NCBI GenBank assembly: GCA_947454705.1
Contig: CANGKZ010000004.1
Span: 124,001 to 188,000 of the forward strand
DNA from: Verrucomicrobiota bacterium
Lineage (GTDB): Bacteria; Verrucomicrobiota; Verrucomicrobiia; Limisphaerales; UBA9464
DNA length: 64,000 nt
Reading direction: 5' to 3'
The notes beneath the pieces were generated by a model, which was not told the DNA's origin, made no database searches, and worked only from the letters and a program-made list of their open reading frames with translations. Shown piece by piece: positions 18,543 through 29,217 of the stretch; the first letter of the stretch is position 1; every line of letters begins with the position of its first letter. The translations under genes were made by a program, and so were the position numbers.

Positions 18543-20165
18543 ATGATTTCTGATGAAGCCAATCCGATGGAGTCCTCGCAGGAGGAAAGCCAGTCCCCGG
18601 GCGCAAGCCGTTACCTCGTTTACGCGTTTCTGATCGTGGTGTTGTTTGTGGTGGCAACGGTGTTCGCGGTGCAGGCCCGCCGGGAATATCGGCTTCAAAC
18701 GGGCATCCGATTTGCGGAACGCGCCTCGATGTTGCTGGATTCGGGCGAGTACGGCCAGGCGGTCAGTTCCATGCGTGCAGCATTGCAACTCGCACCGCTT
18801 CAGCCCGAGGTCCAGCGTCGTGCCGCGCATGTGTTCAGCACGATGGGAAATGCGAACGCGTTTATCTTCTGGCACAACCTGTTCCTGCTCGAGCCGCCGC
18901 GAGGGGATGACGTCATTGCATTTGCCGACTGGTGTCGTCGCGTCGGGAGGGAGGAGCTCATTTCGGATCTATTGCCCGACGTGGATTCCCCGGAGGTCCA
19001 GTTGGCCCGGGCGTTGACCACGACCAATGTGTTTGAGCGCGTGACCGTCCTGGATCGGCTCGCGACAAATCCGCTCCCTTCGGTTCGGTTCGAGGTGGCC
19101 CTGCAGGGATGTGTAAGCACGAACCTCGCCTGGATGCGGATTGGCCGGACACGCATGTTGGATCTGGCCCGGGATCGCTATGAGGCTGCGCAGTTTTTTC
19201 TCCTGACCCAGCCCGCCTCCGAGACGGCCTTGGCGGCGTCTTCCCTGGAGCAGATGGTTCCCGATCCCTGGCTGCCAGGCTGCAAACCGATGGCGGATTT
19301 CGTTCTGCGCCAGATTCCGTTGCCCGACACCTTTAGGCAGCAGGGGCTGACGAACCAGGGAATTGCCACGTTTCTTCGCCGCCAGGGACAATCGCTGCTG
19401 CGACCGGACTGGCTAAGGGCGAGTCGGACGAATTATCCGCTTTTTCTGCTCCAGGCGGAGCAGTTGGCGGAGCGTGGAAACTGGGTGGAGTTGCTTTCGG
19501 AATGCGCGTTGACCAACCGCGTGATGCTACCGGAGGTTCGTCGCGCGCTTTCTGCGCTCGCGTCGGATCGACTCGGCAGGTTCGACGATGCGTTTCGATT
19601 CCGGACCGAGGCCATTCGCATCGCACGAGGCCAGCCGGCGAGGTTGTTGAACCTTCTTGGCTTCGCGCACCAGAACGGATCCCCGGATTTTCATGCGGCG
19701 CTCCTTCGGGAGTTCTGCCAACTGCCCGGTTGGAGGGAGAAGGCTTCACGGCTGTTGTTTGAATTGGGGAAGTCGGTTCGCCAGCTGCCCTGGATGATTG
19801 AAGGGGCGGAGTATCTGGCCAGGGGTGATCCGAAGTCGCCCTGGTACGGAGCTTGGATTTATGGTCGCTGCCTTCTGGAGTCGGACTTAAGCGGCATTAC
19901 TCCCCCCGAGGGGAATTCCCCGGACTTGATGGTGGCGCGGGCGCTCCTGCTGGCCCGACAGGGAATCATCGACGCCTCCGTGGAGGCCATTGAATCCATT
20001 CCCGACGCCTATCGAAATACTCACTGGCAGGTCACCGCCGCCTACGTGTATCGCCGCGCTCTTCAGCGTTCCCGGGCGGAGGAATTGATTCGGCGGTTGA
20101 ATACATCGGAGTGCTTTGATGAAGAGCTTTACCTGCTTGGATTGACCGGCAGTCGCACGCGCTAG
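18543..20165 (+). CDS. Membrane-anchored TPR-like hypothetical protein
   Basis: N-terminal TM (YLVYAFLIVVLFVVATVFAV), helical repeats. Confidence 0.6.
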   Translation: MISDEANPMESSQEESQSPGASRYLVYAFLIVVLFVVATVFAVQARREYRLQTGIRFAERASMLLDSGEYGQAVSSMRAALQLAPLQPEVQRRAAHVFSTMGNANAFIFWHNLFLLEPPRGDDVIAFADWCRRVGREELISDLLPDVDSPEVQLARALTTTNVFERVTVLDRLATNPLPSVRFEVALQGCVSTNLAWMRIGRTRMLDLARDRYEAAQFFLLTQPASETALAASSLEQMVPDPWLPGCKPMADFVLRQIPLPDTFRQQGLTNQGIATFLRRQGQSLLRPDWLRASRTNYPLFLLQAEQLAERGNWVELLSECALTNRVMLPEVRRALSALASDRLGRFDDAFRFRTEAIRIARGQPARLLNLLGFAHQNGSPDFHAALLREFCQLPGWREKASRLLFELGKSVRQLPWMIEGAEYLARGDPKSPWYGAWIYGRCLLESDLSGITPPEGNSPDLMVARALLLARQGIIDASVEAIESIPDAYRNTHWQVTAAYVYRRALQRSRAEELIRRLNTSECFDEELYLLGLTGSRTR

Positions 20166-20229
20166 CGGGATGAAGTCCCGTCGAAGAGGAGCTCCATGAA
20201 GCCGGGTTTTCTGAGCGTATTGGGCCCGA

Positions 20230-20279
20230 TATTAGATGCTAATATGAATTGCTCATGTGCTTTATATGCACACTGAGCA
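20230..20279. promoter_or_regulatory. Two adjacent inverted repeats in an AT-rich leader
   Basis: TATTAG-ATG-CTAATA (20230-20244) and TGCTCATGTGC-TTTATAT-GCACA(C)TGAGCA (20250-20279). Confidence 0.5.
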
Positions 20280-20347
20280 TTGAGATGTGTTCTTGTTCGT
20301 ATTAAGGGAATCGGAGTGCAGCGGGTAGGGTTGTTGAACGGGAGCCG

Positions 20348-21193
20348 ATGTCGGTTTCTTGTTTCATGACTCCAATCAAAAACACATCTCCCTCTCGATT
20401 CATTCACACGGCATTGATCGGCTCGCTCCTTTTTTCCGGCGTCGCCGTGATCGCCCAGACGACGAGCACTATCACCAGTAGTTTCAATTCCACAGCGGTG
20501 GGTGGAGACAACTGGCTTTGGATCAACGCCCGCATGACCTCGATTAATTTCAGCGGAGCGAGCGCGAGTGCGCCCGTGGTGCGTGTGTACGTCACGGGAG
20601 CGAATCTGAGTTTCACTGACGCGGCGGCTGGTCAGAGTTACTCGATTCCCCTGCCCAACGAGGTGCTTACCTTTAGTGGCGGGATTCTCACGTCGTCGGT
20701 GACCTTTGGGGCGTCGAAATGGAACGCCGATTTCCCGAAGCCAGGTTCAACGACTTCAGCAACCAGCCCCTTCCTGACCGGACTAGCCTACCAGCTTTCC
20801 CCCTCCGGGATCTCAGGCGGGATCAGTCCGGTGTCGATGACGGCGCTGTTCTCCACGGATCAGCCGGGTGTTTCGTTTAATTGGAACTGGTCCGTGGCGG
20901 CGTATTCCCAGATGTCGTCGGATCCGAACAGTCTTGGGGTTACCGCTGCGGACGGGTCGGGCCTGCAGTCGGGAACTCCCCGGAATGTCACCCAATATCT
21001 GATTGCCGGCGGCCGTGGCGGCGGGGTGCCCAACTACACCGGGACAACCACCCCGACGCTTTTGGTGACGCCTGCGGTGGTCGCCGGAGACCCCACCGTG
21101 GTTCCAGTTCCTGAACCTTCGACCTGGGGGGCGGCTGGTACGGTAGGAATCCTCGCAGCGCTCAGCTACCTGCGTCGGCGCCGTTCCGCTTGA
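20348..21193 (+). CDS. PEP-CTERM sorting domain protein
   Basis: C-terminus VPEPSTWGAAGTVGILAALSYLRRRRSA. Confidence 0.85.
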   Translation: MSVSCFMTPIKNTSPSRFIHTALIGSLLFSGVAVIAQTTSTITSSFNSTAVGGDNWLWINARMTSINFSGASASAPVVRVYVTGANLSFTDAAAGQSYSIPLPNEVLTFSGGILTSSVTFGASKWNADFPKPGSTTSATSPFLTGLAYQLSPSGISGGISPVSMTALFSTDQPGVSFNWNWSVAAYSQMSSDPNSLGVTAADGSGLQSGTPRNVTQYLIAGGRGGGVPNYTGTTTPTLLVTPAVVAGDPTVVPVPEPSTWGAAGTVGILAALSYLRRRRSA

Positions 21194-21466
21194 GAAATCA
21201 GAACTCAAAATTGAAACAATTCCGCGGAAGTTCCCTCTCCCGGGAGGCGGTTGTTGAGCTGGGGTAGGGAAGTGAGTAGGAGGAGTCCGTTAGGCGTTGG
21301 GCGGGTTAATCCGAGCGAAAAGGAGCGAAATTGTCGGGTGTGCGGTTGGGTCTCTGGCTGAGAGGGTTCCACCTGTGCGGACCGGTAATCCCTGATGAGG
21401 CTAGGGGAGTTCCTGATTGTAAATAGGATGGTCCAAAAGTACTAGGAGCCCTGTGCTAAAGGATCG

Positions 21467-22219
21467 ATGCGCAGAGCTTTCTCCATGGGCTGGATAGCCC
21501 GGATTGGCTGGCTGCTGGGAATTTGGATGCAACTCCATTTCCCAGCGGTCGCGCAGAATCTTTTGACCAACGGAGATTTTGAGACCGGCACGGTGAGTGG
21601 GTTCAGTACCACGCTGACCTTGGACAATACTGGAACGATGTCCTACGGCACCTATCGCCTTGCCACGTCCGCTGCCGCCGCTGGCACTGGATGGGTCCCC
21701 ACGGCGGATCACACCACAGGCTCCGGCCAGTACATGTATATCACGCGTGGAACCAACGGGAGCAACACAGTGACTCCCGTTTGGTCCGCAACGGTGAGTC
21801 AAACCAACGGAGGGAGGTACACCTTTTCCGGCTGGGCTGCGGTGCCGACCAGCCTCACTGCGGCACGAACCCCGACCTTCCGCCTGACCATCTCCGGGGC
21901 GGGCGGGTTTTCGGCAACCTACAATTTTTCCTCACCGACCACCGCGTGGGGCGCTTTTTGGGTGGGTTACGACTACACGGGAACCTCAGGCAATGTGACC
22001 TACACCTTGTCCATGGTGAATGGATCGTCTGGCAACAATCAGGCGAATGCCATTTCGTGGGACGATTTTCTTCTGACCGCACCCGAGCCCTCCACCTATG
22101 TCGCGGGCGTGGCGCTGGCGGGCGTAGTCGGGTGGAATTGGTATCGTTCAAGACGACGAAATCGCGACCGGGCCAGCGGGCATCTGCAACGAATCCTCGA
22201 ATTGGATCCGCTTCGGTAA
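21467..22219 (+). CDS. PEP-CTERM sorting domain protein
   Basis: C-terminal region APEPSTYVAGVALAGVVGWNWYRSRRRNRD; NLLTNGDFETG N-terminal domain. Confidence 0.85.
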   Translation: MRRAFSMGWIARIGWLLGIWMQLHFPAVAQNLLTNGDFETGTVSGFSTTLTLDNTGTMSYGTYRLATSAAAAGTGWVPTADHTTGSGQYMYITRGTNGSNTVTPVWSATVSQTNGGRYTFSGWAAVPTSLTAARTPTFRLTISGAGGFSATYNFSSPTTAWGAFWVGYDYTGTSGNVTYTLSMVNGSSGNNQANAISWDDFLLTAPEPSTYVAGVALAGVVGWNWYRSRRRNRDRASGHLQRILELDPLR

Positions 22220-22361
22220 TCCAGCCTTGGTTGTGGCTCGTTTGGATTCCTTGCCGTGACCCGCCTTGGACTCCGGCAAAAATCCCGCTTTTCATTCCCA
22301 CGATTCTGGGTATCGAGGTGGAAGTGCACGCTCGGGGCGGCGTGCTCAACCCAATAATCCT

Positions 22362-23201
<840 letters not shown>

Positions 23202-23287
23202 TCCGGCTGCGGGCTGAGGGGTGAGTGGATCGGAACGGTTTCCATTCCCCCCTTGACCGAACCGGGGGTGTCCCTCGACAACGGGGC

Positions 23288-24631
23288 ATGCAATTCCCCC
23301 GTCCGTTGGCACCTTCGTCGCGCGCGCTTTGGCTCGGACTCGCTGCCGGTCTCTCTGGCCTGCTGGCCCATGCCGCGCCCAAGAACACCCTGCACCTGTT
23401 CTCCAAGCAGGAGTTGAGCAATCAGTTCTGGAGCGAAGGCGCGAACATCGGCGATTTCAACCACGACGGCATTCAGGACGTGGTGGCCGGACCGTTCTGG
23501 TACGAAGGACCCAACTTCCAGGTGCGCCATGCGTTCATGGCGGCGGACAAGGTGTCCACCAGCACCAAGGACGGGAGGCCGGTGACCTTTCCCGGGTTCA
23601 AGGGACGTCTTGGAAATGAGAACGAGTACTCCGCGAATTTCTTCGCATATTCCCACGACTTCAACGGCGATGGGTGGGACGATATCATGATCCTCGGATT
23701 CCCCGGGGAGAACTCCTGGTGGTTCGAGAATCCCGGGAAATCGGGGGATCCGAAGTCGATGTGGAAGCGGCACGTGGCGCTCGATGTGACCGACAACGAA
23801 TCGCCCGCATTCCTGGACATCACGGGCGACGGAAAACCCGAGATCGTTTGCTCCTCGAAGGGCCATTACGGCTACGCCTCACCTGATCCGAAGGACCCCA
23901 CGAAGCCGTTCACGTGGCACTCGATTTCGCCCGACAACAAATATCACAAGTTCACCCACGGTATGGGCGTGGGCGATGTGAATGGGGACGGAAAGCAGGA
24001 CCTGCTCGAGAAGGATGGCTGGTGGGAACAGCCGGCATCGCTCGCCGGGGATCCGATCTGGAAGTTTCACAAGTGGCCGTTTGGGATCGGCGGGTCGCAG
24101 ATGTTCGCCTACGACGTGAATGGCGACGGGCTTCCCGATGTGATCACGAGCTTGTCCGCGCATGGCTACGGACTCGCCTGGTACGAGCAATACCGCGAGG
24201 GCGGAGAGATCAAGTTCCGCGAGCACGTGTTCATGAACAAGGAAGCCCGTGAGAACAAATACGGCGTGCACTTCAGTCAGCTGCACGCGGTGGATCTCGT
24301 GGACGTGGATGGCGATGGAGTGAAGGACCTCGTAACCGGCAAGCGGTTCTGGGCGCACGGGCCCTCGGGGGATCCGGAGCCCAACGCGGCACCGGTGCTC
24401 TACTGGTTCCAGTTGAAGCGGAATGCGGACAAGTCGGTGGACTGGATCCCGCATCTCATCGATTCCAACAGCGGCACCGGCACGCAGGTGGTGGCCCGCG
24501 ACATCAATGGCGATGGCCGCCCGGACATCATCGTGGGCAACAAGCACGGGGTGTACGTGTTCACGCATCGCGTGAAAACGGTGAGCGCCGCGGAGTTTGA
24601 GGCGGCTCAGCCCAAGCCAGTCCAACCTTGA
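23288..24631 (+). CDS. FG-GAP/VCBS repeat protein, secreted
   Basis: Repeated DFNxDGxxD / DVNGDGLPDVI / DINGDGRPDIIVGN. Confidence 0.85.
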   Translation: MQFPRPLAPSSRALWLGLAAGLSGLLAHAAPKNTLHLFSKQELSNQFWSEGANIGDFNHDGIQDVVAGPFWYEGPNFQVRHAFMAADKVSTSTKDGRPVTFPGFKGRLGNENEYSANFFAYSHDFNGDGWDDIMILGFPGENSWWFENPGKSGDPKSMWKRHVALDVTDNESPAFLDITGDGKPEIVCSSKGHYGYASPDPKDPTKPFTWHSISPDNKYHKFTHGMGVGDVNGDGKQDLLEKDGWWEQPASLAGDPIWKFHKWPFGIGGSQMFAYDVNGDGLPDVITSLSAHGYGLAWYEQYREGGEIKFREHVFMNKEARENKYGVHFSQLHAVDLVDVDGDGVKDLVTGKRFWAHGPSGDPEPNAAPVLYWFQLKRNADKSVDWIPHLIDSNSGTGTQVVARDINGDGRPDIIVGNKHGVYVFTHRVKTVSAAEFEAAQPKPVQP

Positions 24632-24651
24632 GCTGGCATTGGTGAATCCAA

Positions 24652-24680
24652 GGGCGGGCGTGGATTCTACGCGCCCGCCC
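24652..24680. terminator. Hairpin between convergent genes
   Basis: GGGCGGGCG ... CGCCCGCCC; overlaps the usp 3' end. Confidence 0.45.
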
Positions 24681-25092
24681 GGACCAGCAACACGGGCATG
24701 AGGGCCTTGTGTCTCACTTCTGAAATCGTGCTGCCGTAAACGAGGTCGCCGAGAAAGCGATGCCCGTGGGTGGTCATCGCGATGAGATCGCACCGTTCCT
24801 CATCGGCCGCCTTGAGGATCTCGGTGGCCGGGTCTCCCATGCGGAGGCGATGTTCCACCGTCAGGCCTCCCTGACTGAGGGAAAGCGCGGTGGATTCGAG
24901 GTAGCGTCGGTCGCCGACGATCTCCTCGGACTCCGCGAGTTTGAGTGCCTGGAAATTTCGCGCCGCCCATCCGTCCGCCACGTGGAGCAACACCAACTCG
25001 GAACCCAATCTTGCCGCCAGTTGGGCAATGTGTGGGAGCAGCGCCTGATCCGCAGGGCCGTTTTCGAGGGCAACCAGAATCCGTCGATACAT
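24667..25092 (-). CDS. Universal stress protein (UspA family)
   Basis: MYRRILVALENGPADQALLPH...CDLIAMTTHGHRFLGDLVYGSTISEVRHKALMPVLLVR. Confidence 0.9.
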   Translation of the reverse strand: MYRRILVALENGPADQALLPHIAQLAARLGSELVLLHVADGWAARNFQALKLAESEEIVGDRRYLESTALSLSQGGLTVEHRLRMGDPATEILKAADEERCDLIAMTTHGHRFLGDLVYGSTISEVRHKALMPVLLVRAGA

Positions 25093-25112
25093 GGGTTTCA
25101 GGGGATGCAGGT

Positions 25113-26480
25113 TCAGGACTTTGCGGTGGCCACGTCGTACAGCAGTCGCACGTTCAGCGCGATAATGATGACTGCGGTAGTCCAGGCCAGTGCCTTGACC
25201 CAGGCGGGGCTTACGAATTCGCCCATCTTGCGTTTATCGCCTGTGAACAGAATGAGTGGAACGACGGCGAAGGGGAGTTGGAGGCTGAGAATCACCTGAC
25301 TGAGAACCAGGAGTTTTGCGGTTCCTTGTTCCCCTTGGAGTGCAGCCACGATCACCGCAGGGACAATCGCGACTGCCCGTGTGATTAGTCGACGCAGCCA
25401 GGGGCGGAGCCGGATCTCGAGGAAGCCTTCCATGACGATCTGTCCGGCAAGCGTTCCGGTGAGCGTCGAGTTCTGCCCGCTCGCGAGCAGGGCCACTGCG
25501 AAAAGCACGCCGGCGACAGTGGTCCCGAGCATGGGGGCAAGAAGTTCGTGCGCCTTGCCGATTTCATCCACCACCGCGCCGCGGGAGTGAAAGGCCGCTG
25601 CGGCAACGATCAGGATCGCCGCGTTGATGAATAGCGCGCTCATCAGGGCCACGGTGGAGTCGATGGTCGCAAACCGAATGGCCTCGCGGCGTCCTTCCGA
25701 GGTGTGCTCGTACTTACGGGTCTGAACAATGCTCGAGTGGAGGTATAGATTGTGAGGCATCACCGTCGCACCGAGAATGCCGATGGCGATGTAGAGCATC
25801 TCGGGGTTCTTGAGGATTTCGGTGGTGGGAATGAACCCCGCCATCAGGGCGCGAATCGGTGGCTGCGCGAGGATCATCTGCACCAGGAAGCATCCGCCGA
25901 TGAGCAGGATGAGCGACACCACGACAGCTTCGAGATGACGAAAGCTCCGGTGCGTGAGGTACATGACGAGCACCACATCGAGCCCGGTCAGCACCACGCC
26001 GTAAACCAGCGGGATGTGGAAGAGGAGGTTGAGGGCGATGGCTGATCCGATCACCTCCGCGAGATCGCACGCGGTGATGGCGATTTCGCAGACGATCCAA
26101 AGCAGGATTGAGACGGGGTTTGAGTAGTGATCGCGACACGCCTGCGCGAGGTCGCGTCCGGTGGCGATGCCGAGCCTGGCGCAGAGCGACTGCAGCAGGA
26201 TCGCCATCAGGTTTGAAATCAGGATGACCGACAGGAGCGAGTATCCAAATTTGGAACCGCCTGCGAGGTCCGTCGCCCAGTTGCCCGGGTCCATGTAGCC
26301 GACGGCGACGAGATATCCCGGGCCGGAGAACGCGAGCAGCTTTCGCCAGAATCCGAGGTGGCCTGGGATCGCGATGGTGGCGTTCGATTCAGAAAGACTC
26401 TTGTGCGCGGACACTCGTTTCCACGCCGATTCGGACGGCGGCGTGGGAATGGGTGCTGGGGTGGGAGTGGAGTTGGGCAA
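25113..26480 (-). CDS. mntH: Nramp family Mn2+/divalent metal transporter
   Basis: [24 protein letters not shown] (DPGN) and [10 protein letters not shown] (MPH) Nramp motifs. Confidence 0.95.
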   Translation of the reverse strand: MPNSTPTPAPIPTPPSESAWKRVSAHKSLSESNATIAIPGHLGFWRKLLAFSGPGYLVAVGYMDPGNWATDLAGGSKFGYSLLSVILISNLMAILLQSLCARLGIATGRDLAQACRDHYSNPVSILLWIVCEIAITACDLAEVIGSAIALNLLFHIPLVYGVVLTGLDVVLVMYLTHRSFRHLEAVVVSLILLIGGCFLVQMILAQPPIRALMAGFIPTTEILKNPEMLYIAIGILGATVMPHNLYLHSSIVQTRKYEHTSEGRREAIRFATIDSTVALMSALFINAAILIVAAAAFHSRGAVVDEIGKAHELLAPMLGTTVAGVLFAVALLASGQNSTLTGTLAGQIVMEGFLEIRLRPWLRRLITRAVAIVPAVIVAALQGEQGTAKLLVLSQVILSLQLPFAVVPLILFTGDKRKMGEFVSPAWVKALAWTTAVIIIALNVRLLYDVATAKS

Positions 26481-26483
26481 GGG

Positions 26484-27800
26484 TCAGAGTTCGAAATGCG
26501 CGCGGACTCCAAAAACGTGAATGGGTCCGCGATCGCGGTTGAAGGCCGGGTTGGCCACGAATTCATAGTGAACACTGGCGGACAGTCCCCGCGCGATGTT
26601 CAAACGGTAATAAACTTCAAAAAACTGTTCCCATCCGTAACGGAGTGCTCCGTCTCCCGCGAGGATTCCGGTGCCGCCAGCCGCAAAGTACTCGCGATGC
26701 ACGCGAGAGGCTCCATTGATGCCGCCTCCGAGCCCCACCGTGTCCAGGGGGCGTCTCCAGGAGGTTCCCTGCAGACTGATGCCCCCATTGACGGTTCGAT
26801 CGACGTCATTGAAATGCCACGCCTCGGTCTGTCCGTCGCTCAAGCCGGCCCGGGCAAAGACTCCCAGCGATCCGGTCACCGCCTGTTCCCAGTTTAGACC
26901 GAAGCCGGTATGCTGCCGTGTCGCGCGGGTGAGGGTGACGTCGGCAGGCGTGGCGCCGGAGGCAAGGGCGTCGCCGTAGCTGCCCATGTTCGCCTGGTTC
27001 AGAAACACCAGCGCGCGAATCGTCCCGGGGCGTTCCCCGACTGCGTATCGCCACTCGATTTCCGTGGCCATGGCCCAGGCCTTCAACACGGCGAGATCCA
27101 GCGCCATGCCGTTGGAGCGTTGCGGAGTTTGAAAGAAACCGTATCGAACGGCCCAGCGGGGCTGATTGAGTTCGAGGGTTGCGCCGGTGATGTAGCCCAG
27201 GGCATCGGCCGGATAATCCCACGCGTTGTTGGCCATCAGGGACCAGTTGAGGAACTGCGTGCGGGGATCGTTGGCGTAGGAGTTGTTGTCGAAGACGTCC
27301 TTCGCAGAAAGTTTTCCAACCGTCAGCGTCACGCGCGAAACATCGCGCCGACCCGCCAATTGAAACGGTTCGTCCTCGACCGTCTCTTGATCGCCTCCCA
27401 ATCCGAAGTCCTGTCGCACGAAGAGCCGCGACATCGTGATGTTCGGAACCGAGCTGCCCAGACGGAAGGCCTCGCCATTCGGAAACGCTTCGATCCCCAT
27501 GGAGTTTCCGAGCCCGTAGCCCTGGCACACCATGGCATCCGCAAACGCGGATGCTCCCGCCCAAAGCCGGACTCCGCCGGTGAGATCGAACGACACGGTC
27601 TCCCGCACCTCGTTGACGTTGGGAAGACTCCGGTCCCCGGAATAGGGTGCGGTGAAACGACCGTGCCCCTCCACCACCACGGTGGATTGCGCGTGGAGGT
27701 TCCACAGCGCGGTGGAGGCGGCCTCCTCCGCCTGGAGCGCAAAACCAGTGGCAATCAGCAAACCGAAGATCTGATGCGATTTTGCAGGGCGTTCGCGCAT
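26484..27800 (-). CDS. OprB-family carbohydrate-porin-like outer membrane protein
   Basis: GLGNSMGIEAFPNGEAFRLGSSVPNITMSRLFVRQDFGLGG; NWSLMANNAWDYPADALGYITG; FEVYYRLNI...; beta-barrel-like C-terminus FGVRAHFEL. Confidence 0.85.
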   Translation of the reverse strand: MRERPAKSHQIFGLLIATGFALQAEEAASTALWNLHAQSTVVVEGHGRFTAPYSGDRSLPNVNEVRETVSFDLTGGVRLWAGASAFADAMVCQGYGLGNSMGIEAFPNGEAFRLGSSVPNITMSRLFVRQDFGLGGDQETVEDEPFQLAGRRDVSRVTLTVGKLSAKDVFDNNSYANDPRTQFLNWSLMANNAWDYPADALGYITGATLELNQPRWAVRYGFFQTPQRSNGMALDLAVLKAWAMATEIEWRYAVGERPGTIRALVFLNQANMGSYGDALASGATPADVTLTRATRQHTGFGLNWEQAVTGSLGVFARAGLSDGQTEAWHFNDVDRTVNGGISLQGTSWRRPLDTVGLGGGINGASRVHREYFAAGGTGILAGDGALRYGWEQFFEVYYRLNIARGLSASVHYEFVANPAFNRDRGPIHVFGVRAHFEL

Positions 27801-27804
27801 CCGT

Positions 27805-27820
27805 GTTTTAGAGGTAAAAC
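27805..27820. promoter_or_regulatory. Candidate MntR operator
   Basis: GTTTTA-GAGG-TAAAAC perfect inverted repeat between divergent porin and mntR starts. Confidence 0.55.
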
Positions 27821-27856
27821 ATTTTGGAGCGGTTGGCAAATTAATTCATCCTCTGC

Positions 27857-28357
27857 TTGGCGGGCCGAGGGGGGGCTGGATACGGTCGCGGCGTGGGCGG
27901 CGACTCAACCTCATCATCCCGTCGCGCGGCGGCGCGGCGTTCGGAATCCACCGAGGATCATCTCGAGCGGATCAGCGAATTGCTGGCGACCAAGGGTAGC
28001 GCCCGCGTGACGGACATCGCGGTGTCGCTCGGGCTCCAGCGGTCGACTGTATCAAATATGGTGCGACGCCTTGCCGCCCGAGGGTACGTCAACCACGAGC
28101 CCTACCAGGGGTTGTCGCTGACGGCGGAAGGGCGGGCGGTGGCGCGGCATGTCCGCAAGCGTCATGAGACCCTGACGGCGTTTTTCGAGCAGCTCGGTCT
28201 GGAGTCGGCGACCATCGCGGCGGAGGTGGAGGACATCGAGCATCACCTGAAACCCAAGACGCTCGCGGTTTTTTCCTCGCTGGTGGAATTCTGGCAGGAG
28301 CGACCGGAGCAATTGGCCGATTTCCTCCGATTTCACGCCCGGAACAAGGAAGGTTGA
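27857..28357 (+). CDS. mntR: Manganese-responsive DtxR-family regulator MntR (actual start may be downstream of 27857)
   Basis: EDHLERI, RHETL and EVEDIEHHLK match MntR metal ligands (D8/E11/H77/E99/E102/H103 by alignment from memory to B. subtilis MntR). Confidence 0.88.
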   Translation: MAGRGGAGYGRGVGGDSTSSSRRAAARRSESTEDHLERISELLATKGSARVTDIAVSLGLQRSTVSNMVRRLAARGYVNHEPYQGLSLTAEGRAVARHVRKRHETLTAFFEQLGLESATIAAEVEDIEHHLKPKTLAVFSSLVEFWQERPEQLADFLRFHARNKEG

Positions 28358-28413
28358 ACATCCTTCCGCCCCCCGGCGTCGCTACACCGATCATCATTCC
28401 CGCAGTAAAAGGT

Positions 28414-28441
28414 TTTGACCCGCCGGTTGGCGGGGATTAAA
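28414..28441 (+). promoter_or_regulatory. Candidate tol operon promoter with embedded palindrome
   Basis: TTGACC - CGCCGGTTGGCGGGG - ATTAAA; CCCGCC-GGTT-GGCGGG inverted repeat 28419-28434. Confidence 0.35.
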
Positions 28442-28482
28442 CGGGGGTGCGCGTTGGATATGATGAGCGACGAACGACACCA

Positions 28483-29217
28483 ATGAATCTGCCCATAGGG
28501 CCTCTGCTTGCCGCTGAAGGTGGCATGAGGCTCACCTACATCTGGGAAAAGGCCACCCCAGAGGCAAAAGTCATCATCATTGTGCTGATGATCTTTTCGG
28601 TGTTCGCCTGGTCCGTCATGGCCTCCAAAGCGCTGCAAATGCGGCGCGCGAGGAAACTCAACCACTACTTCGACGCGGAATTCCGCGCCCAGAAGTCGGT
28701 GTTTGGGATCTACGACCGACACCTTCCCGTGGACGGCTGCCCCCTGTTTGTTGTGTACCAGGAAGGGTGCACGGACTTGGACGGCAACCTGAAGCTGCCG
28801 GAGGGCGGCCGCCGGACCTATGCCTCGATCAAGATGCTGGAGCACGTGAAGCGCGCCCTGGAAGGTGCGGTTTCCCGGGAGGCGCTGCAGTTGGAGTCCG
28901 GCCTGGTCCTGCTTGCCGTCGCGGTAAGCGGAGCGCCCTTCCTGGGGTTGCTCGGCACGGTCTGGGGCGTCATGGATGCTTTCGGAAGCGTGGCCATGGC
29001 GGCCAGCAACGGAAATCGGGCCGACCTCGCGGCGATGGCTCCCGGTGTTTCGGCGGCCTTGATTACCACGGTGGCCGGCCTGCTGGTGGCGATTCCCTCG
29101 ATGTTCGGCTACAACTGGCTGGTTCACAACCTGCGCGTCCTGACGGTCGAAATGGACAATTTCGCCCAGAGTCTGGCCTCGCGCATGGAGACGGAGTTCC
29201 TCAAGGACGATGAGTGA
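28483..29217 (+). CDS. tolQ: TolQ/ExbB/MotA-type proton channel
   Basis: LESGLVLLAVAVSGAPFLGLLGTVWGVMDAF...LAAMAPGVSAALITTVAGLLVAIPSMFGYN. Confidence 0.92.
   Translation: MNLPIGPLLAAEGGMRLTYIWEKATPEAKVIIIVLMIFSVFAWSVMASKALQMRRARKLNHYFDAEFRAQKSVFGIYDRHLPVDGCPLFVVYQEGCTDLDGNLKLPEGGRRTYASIKMLEHVKRALEGAVSREALQLESGLVLLAVAVSGAPFLGLLGTVWGVMDAFGSVAMAASNGNRADLAAMAPGVSAALITTVAGLLVAIPSMFGYNWLVHNLRVLTVEMDNFAQSLASRMETEFLKDDE

Noticed and set aside
18543-20165. Considered as an undescribed system together with the upstream ABC exporter
   Set aside because: Gene order alone (ATPase, permease, TPR-like membrane protein) is not distinctive enough to support a functional claim.
21300-21440. TPP-riboswitch-like string (CTGAGAGGG...ACCTG...GGTAATCC...CTAGGGGAG) upstream of the second PEP-CTERM gene
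   Set aside because: Only fragments of the THI-box are present, spacing and P4/P5 pairing do not fit, and the downstream gene has no thiamine link. An Infernal search with the TPP covariance model would settle it.
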